Assembly: GCF_002374835.1 (NCBI RefSeq)
Contig: NZ_NWVD01000001.1
Span: 930,001-994,000 of the forward strand
Origin: Sphingomonas ginsenosidimutans
GTDB taxonomy: Bacteria; Pseudomonadota; Alphaproteobacteria; Sphingomonadales; Sphingomonadaceae
Direction of reading: 5' to 3'
DNA: 64,000 nt
Below the pieces are notes generated by a model, which did not search any database, was not told the DNA's origin, and saw only the letters and a program-made list of their open reading frames with translations. The translations under genes and the position numbers were made by a program. This document shows, in pieces, positions 1 to 11,053 of the stretch (its first letter is position 1; each line of letters opens with the position of its first letter).

Positions 1-342
1 CATCCCGCGCCCCTTGCCGGCACGATCGGGGCCGGCGCGGTCCGGGCGACCGGCGGTCGCCGCATCGCCGCCGCCGCGCGCGGCCCGGCGCGCGTCGCGC
101 CAGGCGTGGCGTTCCTCGGCGGTGACGGTGCCGTCGTGGTTGGCGTCCATCGCGGCGAAGCGGCGATCGGCGGCGGCGATCGCGTCCGCGCGGGTCTGGG
201 AACGGGCCGGATCCGGGGCAAGGGTGGTCGGGGCAGGGGTGGTCGGGGCGGCAGCGGGCGCGGCCTGCGCGGCGGCGAGCGCGGGTGCGCCGGCCAGCAG
301 CGTGCCGCCCAACGACAAGGCAAGGAGCAGGGACTTGTTCAC
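1..342 (-). CDS. EF-hand domain protein with signal peptide (3' part outside window)
   Basis: Read on the minus strand from a GTG at 342, the frame opens with a hydrophobic signal-like stretch (NKSLLLALSLGGTLLAGAPA) ending near AAAQA, followed by a Pro/Ala/Thr linker. Residues 66-77 form a canonical EF-hand calcium loop, DANHDGTVTAEE, with D66, N68, D70 and E77 in the binding positions. The downstream part is Arg/Gly-rich and runs off the left edge, so a second EF-hand could lie outside. It is probably a periplasmic or secreted calcium-binding protein. Sphingomonads carry several small proteins of this kind and their roles are unknown. Confidence 0.72.
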   Translation of the reverse strand, partial: MNKSLLLALSLGGTLLAGAPALAAAQAAPAAAPTTPAPTTLAPDPARSQTRADAIAAADRRFAAMDANHDGTVTAEERHAWRDARRAARGGGDAATAGRPDRAGPDRAGKGRGM

Positions 343-468
343 GGTCGATCCTTCCGAAAAGGGGTTCGACGGCGGCCGATTAGGGGGATGCCGCCGTCGA
401 TGGCCCTTCGTACTCGCGGCCTGTCGTCCACCTGTGTCGCGGTAACCCCGAAAGTGTCGCGAAATGTA

Positions 469-1251
469 TCAGCCGAAGATAACCACCGACTGCATCTGCT
501 CCGCGACCTTCTCCCCCCGCGCGTTCCACACCCCCATCACCTGCGACGAACTGCCGCCGCGCGCGTAATCGGCGTCGGAACGCAGCAGCCACCAGCCGTC
601 GTCGGTAGCGGGCGTCGGGCCGAGGATGTTGAGCATCCAGGTCAGCGAGCTCATCGGCACGTTCTTGCCCAGGATGCGCAGCGCCGCCGGGGGCAGGCAG
701 TCGGCGATCGCGACCAGCTCCACCATCGGATCGATGCCGTCGCGATCGTTCAGCCGCGTCCAGCGCAGCCATTCCGCGGGCTTCAACGCGGGGCCTTCGC
801 GCCGGTCGAGGAATTCGAACTGCTGGGTGAAGGCGACGTGCGGATTGCCCCTGAACGTAGTGTCGCCGGAGCCGGGGCGCGGGAAGTCGGGGGCGGGGGT
901 GTCCTCATGGTCGATCTGGCTATCCACCGCGCGCATGAACACGAAGGTGCAGCGCAGGCCCAGTCCCGCCTCGCTTTCCACATTCGCCTCGATGAAGGCG
1001 GCGTTCTTGCCGCGGCGCAGGCGGCGGGTGGTGACGGTCACCGGGCCGGCGAGCGGACCGATGAAGCTGACCTGGGCCGAGCGAAGCGGCGGCAAATCGG
1101 TGTCGGAACGCATCGCGCAATGAAGCGCGATCGCGCTCGACAGCCCGCCATAAGCGGTGCGCCCCTGCAACCAGTTGTCGGGGATGATGCCGCGCCAGCT
1201 GGCGCCGTCGTCCTGCGGCTCCAGCGCCGCCAGCACGTCTTTCAGGTTCAT
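469..1251 (-). CDS. acyl-CoA thioesterase-like protein (hot-dog fold)
   Basis: The 260-residue product resembles the double hot-dog thioesterase family (TesB-like). Near residues 27-50 it has the pattern NWLQGRTAYGG followed by an Ala-rich helix, as in enzymes that bind and hydrolyse acyl-CoA. A FIGPLAGPVTV strand follows, and the C-terminal half is a second hot-dog-like repeat. It starts 18 bases after the acyl-CoA synthetase stop, preceded by an AAGGGG ribosome site, so the two are probably co-transcribed. Together they could load and unload CoA from the same substrate. The substrate is not readable from sequence. Confidence 0.8.
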   Translation of the reverse strand: MNLKDVLAALEPQDDGASWRGIIPDNWLQGRTAYGGLSSAIALHCAMRSDTDLPPLRSAQVSFIGPLAGPVTVTTRRLRRGKNAAFIEANVESEAGLGLRCTFVFMRAVDSQIDHEDTPAPDFPRPGSGDTTFRGNPHVAFTQQFEFLDRREGPALKPAEWLRWTRLNDRDGIDPMVELVAIADCLPPAALRILGKNVPMSSLTWMLNILGPTPATDDGWWLLRSDADYARGGSSSQVMGVWNARGEKVAEQMQSVVIFG

Positions 1252-1269
1252 GTGGTGCCCCTTTTTTCG

Positions 1270-2814
1270 TCAGGCGAATTCGCCGGCGGCCAGCCGGTCG
1301 CGCAACTCGCGCTTCAGCACCTTGCCGATCGCGCTGCGCGGCAGCTCGTCGGTGGCATGGAGCGCCGACAGCCGCTGCGTCTTGCCCAGTTTCGCGTTGG
1401 TGTCCGCCAGGACGGTCGCCGCATCGGCGGTGGTGCCCGCGCGCGGGACGTAGAAGCCGACCGGCGTCTCGCCCCATTGCTCGCTCGGCACGCCGACGAC
1501 GGTGCCGTCCGCGACCGCGGGATGCTGCGCCAGCACCGCCTCGATATCCGACGGGTAGATGTTGAACCCGCCGGAGATGATCATGTCCTTCTTCCGGTCC
1601 ATCAGGATCAGGAAGCCGTCCTCGTCGAAGCGGCCGACGTCACCGTGCCGGATGAAGCGTTCGCCCTGCGGCGAGACCCAGGTCGCGTCGGCGGTGGCCT
1701 GTTCGCGGCCGTGATAGCCGTTCATCATCGCGGGCGAGCGGCCGACGATCTCCCCGGTGGCGCCGGGGGGGACTTCGTTGCCGTCGTCGTCGATCAGGCG
1801 GATGTCGTGCCCCGGCATTGGGCGGCCGACGGTATGCAGTTTGTCGGGATGTTCGGTGGCGTTGAGGCCGCAGCTGCCGCCACCTTCGGTCATGCCGTAA
1901 TATTCGACCAGCAGGCCGGGCCAGCGCGTCAGGACGTCGCGCTTCAGTTCCGGCTTGAACGGGGCGGAGGTGCACGTCTTGAACCGGAACGACGCGAGGT
2001 CGAAAGCGTCGAAATCGGGCAGCGCCATGATCCGCTGATACTGTACCGGCACCAGCATCGTGTGCGTGGCGCGATAGTGCTGCGCCAGTTCCAGATAGCG
2101 ACGCGCGTCGAATTTCTTCATCAGCACCACGCTGCCGCCCCAGGCGAGCGTCGGCAGGAAGCTGACCAAAGTGGTGTTCGAATAGAGCGGCGTCGCCAGC
2201 AGCGTGACCGCGCGGTCGAACCCGGCGGCGGCGTTGCGCGACAGATGCTGCCAGCGCATCGCATGGCTCTGCACGATCCCCTTGGGAATGCCGGTGGTGC
2301 CGGAGGAATAGATGATGTTGAACCCGTCGCCGGGCGCGATCGTGACCGGCGCGGGGGCGGCGTCGCCGCGGGCGAGCCAGGCGTCCAGTTCCTCCAGCAT
2401 CAGGACGCGCGCGGCGATCGCCTGCCCGGACAGCGCGGCGGCGTTGGCGGCATCGAGGAAGACGATGTCCGCACCGGAATCGGCGATCATCCCGGCGATC
2501 TGCTCCGGCGTCGCCGACGGCTGGATGGGCGCGGCGACCGACCCGGCGCGCAGCGTTCCCAGGAACACCGCTGCCTGCGCGACAGAGGGATAGGAGACCG
2601 AGGCGACCGCCTGCCGCTGCGCGGTGCCGTCGCGCTGGAGCGCGGCGGCGATGCGGTTCATCAGCCGGTCAAGCTCGGCATAGCTGATCGCGCTGTCGTC
2701 ATCGGCGATCGCCAGCTTGTCCGGGTGGCGCAGCGCATTGGCGCGGATGAGATCGGGCAATGTACCGAAATCACGGTCGAGCAGATCGGCGGCAGTGGTC
2801 GTCATGATCGCCAT
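1270..2814 (-). CDS. AMP-dependent acyl-CoA synthetase/ligase
   Basis: About 514 residues, the usual size of class I adenylate-forming enzymes that make acyl-CoA from acid, ATP and CoA. The nucleotide loop YSSGTTGIPKG is near residues 169-179, the YGMTEG motif near 306-311, the hinge region has GDVGRFDEDG and DRKKDMIISGG, and the C-terminal catalytic lysine lies in SAIGKVLKRE. The chosen start is the first of two in-frame ATGs (2814 and 2805); neither has a strong ribosome site. The frame stays open far upstream through the divergent SDR gene, which is a high-GC artefact. It is the first gene of a two-gene unit with the thioesterase at 469-1251. Confidence 0.88.
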   Translation of the reverse strand: MAIMTTTAADLLDRDFGTLPDLIRANALRHPDKLAIADDDSAISYAELDRLMNRIAAALQRDGTAQRQAVASVSYPSVAQAAVFLGTLRAGSVAAPIQPSATPEQIAGMIADSGADIVFLDAANAAALSGQAIAARVLMLEELDAWLARGDAAPAPVTIAPGDGFNIIYSSGTTGIPKGIVQSHAMRWQHLSRNAAAGFDRAVTLLATPLYSNTTLVSFLPTLAWGGSVVLMKKFDARRYLELAQHYRATHTMLVPVQYQRIMALPDFDAFDLASFRFKTCTSAPFKPELKRDVLTRWPGLLVEYYGMTEGGGSCGLNATEHPDKLHTVGRPMPGHDIRLIDDDGNEVPPGATGEIVGRSPAMMNGYHGREQATADATWVSPQGERFIRHGDVGRFDEDGFLILMDRKKDMIISGGFNIYPSDIEAVLAQHPAVADGTVVGVPSEQWGETPVGFYVPRAGTTADAATVLADTNAKLGKTQRLSALHATDELPRSAIGKVLKRELRDRLAAGEFA

Positions 2815-2874
2815 GGCTAGGCGAAGCGGACCGCGAATGCCATACGCGATCTTCGAAAACCATAGGAGCGGATG

Positions 2875-3660
2875 ATGCGGGACGCAGTGGCGATCGTGAC
2901 CGGGGGTGGGACCGGGATCGGGGCGGCGGTGGTGCGGCGGTTGGGGGCGCGTGGGGTGCGGTGCGTCGTCAATTATGCATCGAGCCGCGACGAGGCGGAG
3001 GCGTTGGTCGCCGAGGTAGGGAATGGCGCGATCGCGGTGCGAGCGGATATCGCCGATGACGGCCAGTGCCGGGCGCTGGCCGCGGCGGCGGCGGAGACGT
3101 TCGGTCGCGTCGACTTCCTGGTCAACAACGCCGGGCGCACCAAGTTCGCCGCGCATGAGGACATGGACGCGCTGGATGCCGAGGATTTCATCGACATCTA
3201 CCGCCTGAACACGATCGCGCCGTTCCAGATGATCCGCGCCTGCGCCCCGCACCTGCGGCAAAGCGACATGGGCGCGGTCGTCAACGTGGCGAGCGTCGCG
3301 GGCGTGTTCGGGATCGGATCGTCGGTCGCCTATGCCGCGTCCAAGGGCGCGTTGATCACGATGACCAAGAGCCTGGCGCGCGTGCTGGCGCCGGCGATCC
3401 GCGTCAATGCGGTGGCGCCGGGCTATGTCGGGACCGGCTGGTTCGAGAAACGGCTGGGCGAGCAGGGGTTTGCGGCGCTGAACGACAAGGTCGCGGGCGC
3501 GCTGCCGATGGCGATGGCGGCGGGGCCGGACGATATCGCGGGGCCGATCGTGATGCTGCTGGACCCCGCCAGCCGGGTGATGACCGGCGAGGTCCTGCTG
3601 CTGGACGGGGGCGGGCATCTCGACATCGGGATGAGCCGCCGCCCGGGGCGGGAAATCTAG
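2875..3660 (+). CDS. SDR family NAD(P)-dependent oxidoreductase
   Basis: A classical short-chain dehydrogenase of 261 residues. The cofactor motif TGGGTGIG is at residues 9-16, NNAG near 84-87, catalytic Ser140 in NVASVAG, and the YAASK motif gives Tyr153 and Lys157. ATGs at 2872 and 2875 are both possible; AGGAG at 2864-2868 is better spaced for 2875. It is divergent from the acyl-CoA synthetase and converges on the glutathione transferase, whose stop overlaps its own by three bases. It probably oxidises or reduces a hydroxyacyl or ketoacyl intermediate of the local catabolic pathway. Confidence 0.88.
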   Translation: MRDAVAIVTGGGTGIGAAVVRRLGARGVRCVVNYASSRDEAEALVAEVGNGAIAVRADIADDGQCRALAAAAAETFGRVDFLVNNAGRTKFAAHEDMDALDAEDFIDIYRLNTIAPFQMIRACAPHLRQSDMGAVVNVASVAGVFGIGSSVAYAASKGALITMTKSLARVLAPAIRVNAVAPGYVGTGWFEKRLGEQGFAALNDKVAGALPMAMAAGPDDIAGPIVMLLDPASRVMTGEVLLLDGGGHLDIGMSRRPGREI

Positions 3661-4355
3661 CGCGCCGGGGTTGACGACTGGCCAAACAGGACCCGGCGCT
3701 GTTCGTCGGTCATCTCGGCGGGCTGGGGCTGGATCTCGCGCCCCCGGGCATAGGCACGCTCCACCGCGGGGCGCGCCTTGATCGCGGCATGCCAGCGCGA
3801 CAAATGGGGGAAATCGGCCATGTCCTGCCCCTGCGCCTCCGGCAGGATCCACGGGAAGGCGGCCATGTCGGCGACGGTATATTCGTCGCCGATTACGAAC
3901 TCGCGCCCCTCAAGCCGGCGATCAAGGACGCCGTACAGGCGGTTGGTTTCCTTCACATAACGGTCGATCGCATAGGGGATCTTCTCCGGCGCGTAGCGGC
4001 CGAAATGATGGTTCTGCCCGGCCATCGGCCCCAGTCCGCCCATCTGCCACATCAGCCATTGCAGCACGTCGACATGCGCACGTGGCGTGGCGCCGCCGAA
4101 CCGGCCGGTCTTGTGCGCCAGATAGAGCAGGATCGCCCCCGATTCGAACACGCTGATCGGCGCGCCGCCATCGGTGGGCGCGCGATCGACGATCGCGGGC
4201 ATCCGGTTGTTGGGGGCGATGGCCAGGAAATCGGGCGCGAACTGTTCGCCCTTGCCGATGTTGACCGGGTGGATCGTGTAGTCGAGGCCCGTTTCCTCAA
4301 GAAAAATCGTGATCTTATGGCCATTGGGGGTGGGCCAGTAATGCAGGTCGATCAT
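3657..4355 (-). CDS. yfcG: YfcG-like glutathione S-transferase (disulfide-bond oxidoreductase type)
   Basis: The 232-residue product has the hallmarks of the YfcG/YghU nu-class: an N-terminal thioredoxin-like half with PTPNGHKITIFLEETGLDY, NNRMPAIVD and ESGAILLYLA, then an all-helical half with MGGLGPMAGQNHHFGRY and the N-capping region VADMAAFPW. YfcG enzymes bind two glutathiones and reduce disulfides instead of conjugating substrates. Its ATG overlaps the stop of the upstream truncated transporter as ATGA, so translation is coupled to that remnant. The C-terminal extension is short and polar. Confidence 0.88.
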   Translation of the reverse strand: MIDLHYWPTPNGHKITIFLEETGLDYTIHPVNIGKGEQFAPDFLAIAPNNRMPAIVDRAPTDGGAPISVFESGAILLYLAHKTGRFGGATPRAHVDVLQWLMWQMGGLGPMAGQNHHFGRYAPEKIPYAIDRYVKETNRLYGVLDRRLEGREFVIGDEYTVADMAAFPWILPEAQGQDMADFPHLSRWHAAIKARPAVERAYARGREIQPQPAEMTDEQRRVLFGQSSTPAR

Positions 4356-5149
4356 GCGCTGTCTCCATCGGGAGCGCGAAGAGTGGGGACGAGCAGCGCG
4401 ACGATCAATGCCGCGACGCCGATCAGCACCTCGGCGATCAGGAAAGCCAGCCCGTCGAACCCGCGCGCGGCGCCCCACGCCAGGCTTTGCGAGGCGAGCA
4501 ACGGGCCGATGATCGCAGCGACCGAATTGAGGCTGCCGAGCCCGCCCTGCAACGCGCCCTGCCGCTGCGCATCGACCAGCCGGCTGAGCAGCCCGTTCAT
4601 CGCGGGCCATGCCAATGCCCCCAGGCAACCCACGAGGAAGAAGGCATAAACCTGCCGCCCATGGGTGGTGAAGGCATAGGCGAACAGCGTCGCGGCGCTG
4701 CACCCCAGGCCCAGCACGGCGGTGGTCCGCTCACCCAGCCGGCGGACGGTCCGCGCGGTCAACGTCGCCTGCACGATCAGCTGGAGCAGCCCGACCCAGG
4801 CGAGGCTCCAGCCGATCTGCGTCGCGTTCCAGCCGAAGCGGATCGTCGCCCAGAAGCTCCAGACGGCGGGATAGACGACGCCGCCGACCTGCCACACGAA
4901 CCACGCCACCAGCAGCGGCGCGGCGCGCCCGGCGGCGAACAGCGGGCGGAACGCGCCGACCACATGCGCATCGCGCCAGACGAAATCGCGGCGGTGCTCG
5001 GCGCGCAATGTTTCGGGCAAGAACAGGAACATGGCGGCGGCATTGAGCGCGGCCAGCGCGGCGGCGGCGACGAACGGCGCGCGGTGGCCGAAGGTCGCGA
5101 CGAGGCCGCCGAGCGCGGGGCCGATGATGAAGCCGATCCCGAAACGCAC
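4352..5149 (-). pseudogene. TetA-type MFS transporter, 5'-truncated
   Basis: The 265-residue frame matches the C-terminal two thirds of tetracycline-resistance-like (TCR/Tet) MFS transporters. It begins exactly in the segment FGIGFIIGPALGG, normally around residue 130, and continues through six or seven membrane helices to the end of the family. The first four to five helices, including the usual GALSDRFGRRP-like motif A, are absent. No matching coding sequence was seen upstream in any minus-strand frame. A GTG at 5149 with a GGGGGA ribosome-like site could still start translation. The frame is otherwise intact and overlaps yfcG by ATGA. A functional short protein is possible but unlikely; I call it a 5'-deleted remnant. 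Confidence 0.7.
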
Positions 5150-5439
5150 TCCGATTCCCCCTTTTGGCGCGCACGGTAGTCCCGAAAGCGGCCTTTAGAC
5201 ACCTTTTGTTCGCGGTGGGAGGCGGGTGATGCGGGGTAAAATGCGTCACCGGAACCGGTTTGGGCGGTCAAAATGCGGCACGTGCCGCGTTCGGAGCGCG
5301 CCTGCGCGCGTGCCGACCGCACCGGCCGGTCGCGCCGCGCGCTTCGCGCTTTGCATCGCCCGGCAAACGTGTCATGGGTGGCGAGCATACCCGATCTTCA
5401 GAATCGGGAACCCGATCCGATCACGCGGAGAATGATGTC
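5150..5439. other. intergenic region upstream of acyl-CoA dehydrogenase
   Basis: This is the longest non-coding gap, 290 bases. It lies between the truncated transporter and a rightward dehydrogenase gene. It holds a perfect 14-base palindrome GCGGCACGTGCCGC at 5275-5288 and relatively AT-rich patches near 5194-5210 and 5235-5245 that could be promoter elements for the dehydrogenase gene. No credible gene was seen on either strand. Confidence 0.5.
5275..5288. promoter_or_regulatory. 14-base perfect palindrome, candidate operator
   Basis: GCGGCACGTGCCGC is a perfect palindrome 152 bases before the dehydrogenase start. It has the size of a dimeric regulator site. The link to the local TetR or AraC regulator is a guess, and high GC raises the chance of coincidental palindromes. 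Confidence 0.25.
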
Positions 5440-6660
5440 ATGGCCACGGCCCCCGAACTGGACCGCCCCGCCGACGCCCTCGACGGTTTCCGTCAGGAAG
5501 CGCGCAGCTGGCTGGAGGCGAACTTCCCCCCGTCGCTGAAGGGGCATGACAATGCCATGTCGGCGGTGGAGGGGCCGACCGAGGAGACGCCCGAGCAGAA
5601 GGCATGGCGCGAGGCGATGGGCGCCAAGGGCTGGGGCGTGCCGACCTGGCCGAAGGAATATGGCGGCGGCGGGCTGTCGCGGGCCGAGGCGCGCGTGCTG
5701 CAGGACGAGATGGCGCGGATCGGCGCGTGGAACCCGATCGGCGGCATGGGTGTGATGATGTTCGGCCCCACGCTGCTGGAATATGGCACGGAGGAGCAGA
5801 AGCAGGCGCATATCCCCGGCATCGTCCGCGGCGAGGTGCGCTGGTGCCAGGGCTATTCAGAGCCGGGCGCGGGATCGGACCTCGCCAGCCTCCAGACCTT
5901 CGCCGAGGATCGGGGCGACCATTATGTCGTCAACGGGCAGAAGACCTGGACGTCGGGCGGGCAATGGGCCGACAAATGCTTCGCGCTGGTGCGCACCGAC
6001 AAGTCGCAGAAGCACGCCGGCATCAGCTTCCTGCTGATCGACATGGATGCCGAGGGTGTCGAGACGCGGCCGATCCGCCTGATCAGCGGGCAGTCGCCGT
6101 TCTGCGAGACGTTCTTCACCAACGTGAAGGTGCCCAAGGGCAATCTGGTCGGGCGCGAGGGGCAGGGCTGGGAAATCGGCACCCGCCTGTTGCAGCACGA
6201 GCGCAGCTCGCTGTCGGGTGGCAGCGGTTCGGCGAGCCGGATGAACGCGGGCAGGAGCGTGCCGGAGATCGCGAAGAAATATCGCGGCGCGGATGGCGAG
6301 GGGCGGATCGGCGATGCCGACCTGCGCACCCGCATCATCAAGCACGAGATGGACCAGCGCGCCTTCGCGCTGACGCTGCGGCGTGCCGCGTTGGAGGCCA
6401 AGGGCAATGCCGGGCCGTCGGCGGCGACCAGCATCATGAAGAACGTCGGCGCGCGCATCACGCAGGACCGTGCCGAACTGAACATCGAGATCATGGGGAT
6501 GCAGGGCCTGGGCTGGGAAGGCGAGGGCTTTGCCGAGGACGAACTGGCGCAGACCCGCAGCTGGCTGTGGGGCAAGGCGGTGTCGATCTATGGCGGCTCG
6601 ACCGAGATCCAGAACAACGTCATCGCCAAGCGTATCCTGGGGATGCTGGACCACCAGTAA
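5440..6660 (+). CDS. acyl-CoA dehydrogenase, subunit with helix-G Glu
   Basis: A flavin-dependent acyl-CoA dehydrogenase of 406 residues that would introduce an alpha-beta double bond. Family signatures include WCQGYSEPGAGSDLAS near residues 135-150, NGQKTWTSGG near 165-174, and the C-terminal YGGSTEIQ segment. The short-chain-type catalytic Glu before GST is Gly here, but HER at 253-255 offers Glu254 in the helix-G position used as base by isovaleryl-CoA dehydrogenase-type enzymes. The start ATG at 5440 follows GCGGAG; the frame is open further upstream but without family sequence. The next gene is a second, non-identical dehydrogenase, as in heterotetrameric FadE pairs. Confidence 0.9.
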   Translation: MATAPELDRPADALDGFRQEARSWLEANFPPSLKGHDNAMSAVEGPTEETPEQKAWREAMGAKGWGVPTWPKEYGGGGLSRAEARVLQDEMARIGAWNPIGGMGVMMFGPTLLEYGTEEQKQAHIPGIVRGEVRWCQGYSEPGAGSDLASLQTFAEDRGDHYVVNGQKTWTSGGQWADKCFALVRTDKSQKHAGISFLLIDMDAEGVETRPIRLISGQSPFCETFFTNVKVPKGNLVGREGQGWEIGTRLLQHERSSLSGGSGSASRMNAGRSVPEIAKKYRGADGEGRIGDADLRTRIIKHEMDQRAFALTLRRAALEAKGNAGPSAATSIMKNVGARITQDRAELNIEIMGMQGLGWEGEGFAEDELAQTRSWLWGKAVSIYGGSTEIQNNVIAKRILGMLDHQ

Positions 6661-6793
6661 GGGTGCGGCGGTAGAGATCGGCTAGGCGCGGCGGCGGACG
6701 GATCGCCGCGTCAGGAGAGGGCCGGGTAGAGGGGTGCGCCCGCCAAGAGGCGCCCCCTCCCCGGTTATCCTCGACGAAACGGGAGAGACGACG

Positions 6794-7861
6794 GTGGCGG
6801 TACTCAACGACGAACAGGTGATGCTGCGCGACATGGCGCGCGAATGGGCCGACAATGAAGGCCCGGTGGCGGCGTTCCGCAAGATGCGCGCCGCCGCACC
6901 GGCCGAGCGGTTCGACCGCGACGCCTGGGGCGCGATCGGCCAGATGGGCTGGGCGGGCGTGGTAATCCCGGAGGAATTCGGCGGATCGGCGTTCGGTTAC
7001 CTGTCGCTGGGGCTGGTCGTGGAGCAGCTGGGCCGCAACCTGACCGCATCGCCGCTGGCATCGACCGCGGTGGCGGCGAGCGCGATCGTGATGGGATCGT
7101 CCGACGCGGCGAAGCAGACGTGGCTGCCGCAGCTGGCATCGGGCGAGAAGATCGCGACGCTGGCGGTGGACGAGGGGCCGGTGCATGACGGTGCGGTATC
7201 CGGCACCACGGTCGCCGGCGGGCGGCTTACCGGCGCCAAGCCGTTCGTCGCGGAGGGCGACGGCGCGGACGTGTTCGTCGTCGCCGCGCAGGACGGGCTG
7301 TACCTGGTCGAGAAGGGCGAGGGCGTGACCGTCAGCCACCGCCACATGGCCGACGAGCGCAGCCACGCGCATGTCGCGTTCGACAATGCCCCGGCGGAAA
7401 AGCTGGGCGGGCCGGAGCTGACCGCGGCGGTGGTCGACCGCGCGGCGGCGGTGACCTGTGCCGAGATGCTGGGGATGGCCGAGGCGGCGTTCCAGCAGAC
7501 CAACGATTACCTCAAGCAGCGCGTGCAGTTCGGGCAGGTGCTGTCGACGTTCCAGGCGCTCCAGCATCGCATGGCCAGGCAATTCACCGAATTGCAGCTG
7601 ATGCGATCGGCGGTCGAAGGCGCGCTGGAGGCGATCGACGCCGGGCGCAGCGACGTCGACCAGGCGGTGAGCCTGGCCAAGGCGACCGCGGGCGAGACGC
7701 TGAAGCTGATCAGCCGCGAGATGGTGCAGCTGCACGGCGGGGTGGGCATGACCGACGAATATGACGCCGGCCTGTACCTGAAGCGCGCGGCGGTGTTGGA
7801 GGTGATGTGGGGGAACAGCGCGTTCCACCGCGACCGCTTCGGGCGGCTCAACGGATACTGA
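6794..7861 (+). CDS. acyl-CoA dehydrogenase family protein, partner subunit lacking the helix-G Glu
   Basis: About 355 residues with the acyl-CoA dehydrogenase fold: N-terminal LNDEQVMLRDMAREWAD, central AKPFVAEGDGAD, and C-terminal LHGGVGMTDEYDAGLYLKRA. Where the preceding gene has HER, this one has VDR near residues 214-216, and the C-terminal base position is Gly. It therefore lacks both usual catalytic glutamates and is a candidate non-catalytic partner subunit. The GTG at 6794 follows GGGAGAG; a GTG at 6734 is an alternative. It lies about 130 bases after the first dehydrogenase in the same direction. It is clearly related to the protein at 23061-24188. Confidence 0.87.
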   Translation: MAVLNDEQVMLRDMAREWADNEGPVAAFRKMRAAAPAERFDRDAWGAIGQMGWAGVVIPEEFGGSAFGYLSLGLVVEQLGRNLTASPLASTAVAASAIVMGSSDAAKQTWLPQLASGEKIATLAVDEGPVHDGAVSGTTVAGGRLTGAKPFVAEGDGADVFVVAAQDGLYLVEKGEGVTVSHRHMADERSHAHVAFDNAPAEKLGGPELTAAVVDRAAAVTCAEMLGMAEAAFQQTNDYLKQRVQFGQVLSTFQALQHRMARQFTELQLMRSAVEGALEAIDAGRSDVDQAVSLAKATAGETLKLISREMVQLHGGVGMTDEYDAGLYLKRAAVLEVMWGNSAFHRDRFGRLNGY

Positions 7862-7974
7862 CCGGGCGGCGCGCCACGGCGGCGCGGCGGACGATGCGCG
7901 ATCGGGCGCGCGGCCATCGGCAGGCCGCGCGCCCGTTTTCGTTTGGAGTGCGACATAGAAGCATCGGTCGGTCC

Positions 7975-8020
7975 ACTTCGGTAATATAACACCATTTTTC
8001 ACTTGTAATTCATTCTCCGA
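7975..8020 (+). promoter_or_regulatory. AT-rich putative promoter of the TonB receptor gene
   Basis: In an otherwise very GC-rich gap, this stretch (TAATATAAC, ATTTTTCAC, TTGTAATTCATT) is conspicuously AT-rich and lies 65-110 bases before the receptor start. The block TTGTAATTCATT at 8003-8014 resembles TTGTAATGAATG at 10961-10972, upstream of the neighbouring permease, and may mark shared control. No exact sigma-70 hexamers can be assigned. Confidence 0.35.
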
Positions 8021-8083
8021 ATCGCTCCAATCGAAGACGCGGTACGATCGTCAGGGAGATGCGACGACCGCGACGGGAGAGAG

Positions 8084-10900
<2,817 letters not shown>

Positions 10901-10955
10901 CCGGGCCGGGGCGGGCGGCGGCATCTGTGTGATGCCGTCGCCGGTCCCGCCGGTA

Positions 10956-10980
10956 CATTATTGTAATGAATGTTTTCCAT
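10956..10980 (+). promoter_or_regulatory. AT-rich putative promoter/operator of the MFS permease gene
   Basis: An AT-rich island with TTGTAATGAATG at 10961-10972 sits in the 153-base gap between the receptor and permease genes. It shares TTGTAAT and a following ATT/AAT element with the receptor upstream region, consistent with a common regulator or promoter. The evidence is only two sites. Confidence 0.3.
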
Positions 10981-11053
10981 GTCGCATCCTGTCGCCGCGC
11001 CGGGTCGCAACGGCTAGCCTCATCCGACAAAAGACAAAAATGAGGAGAGGCGG

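Noticed and set aside
106..2820. A 904-codon open frame on the + strand
   Set aside because: It is antisense to the acyl-CoA synthetase and thioesterase and has a composition of Arg, Gly and Gln runs with no family sequence; high GC keeps opposite frames open.
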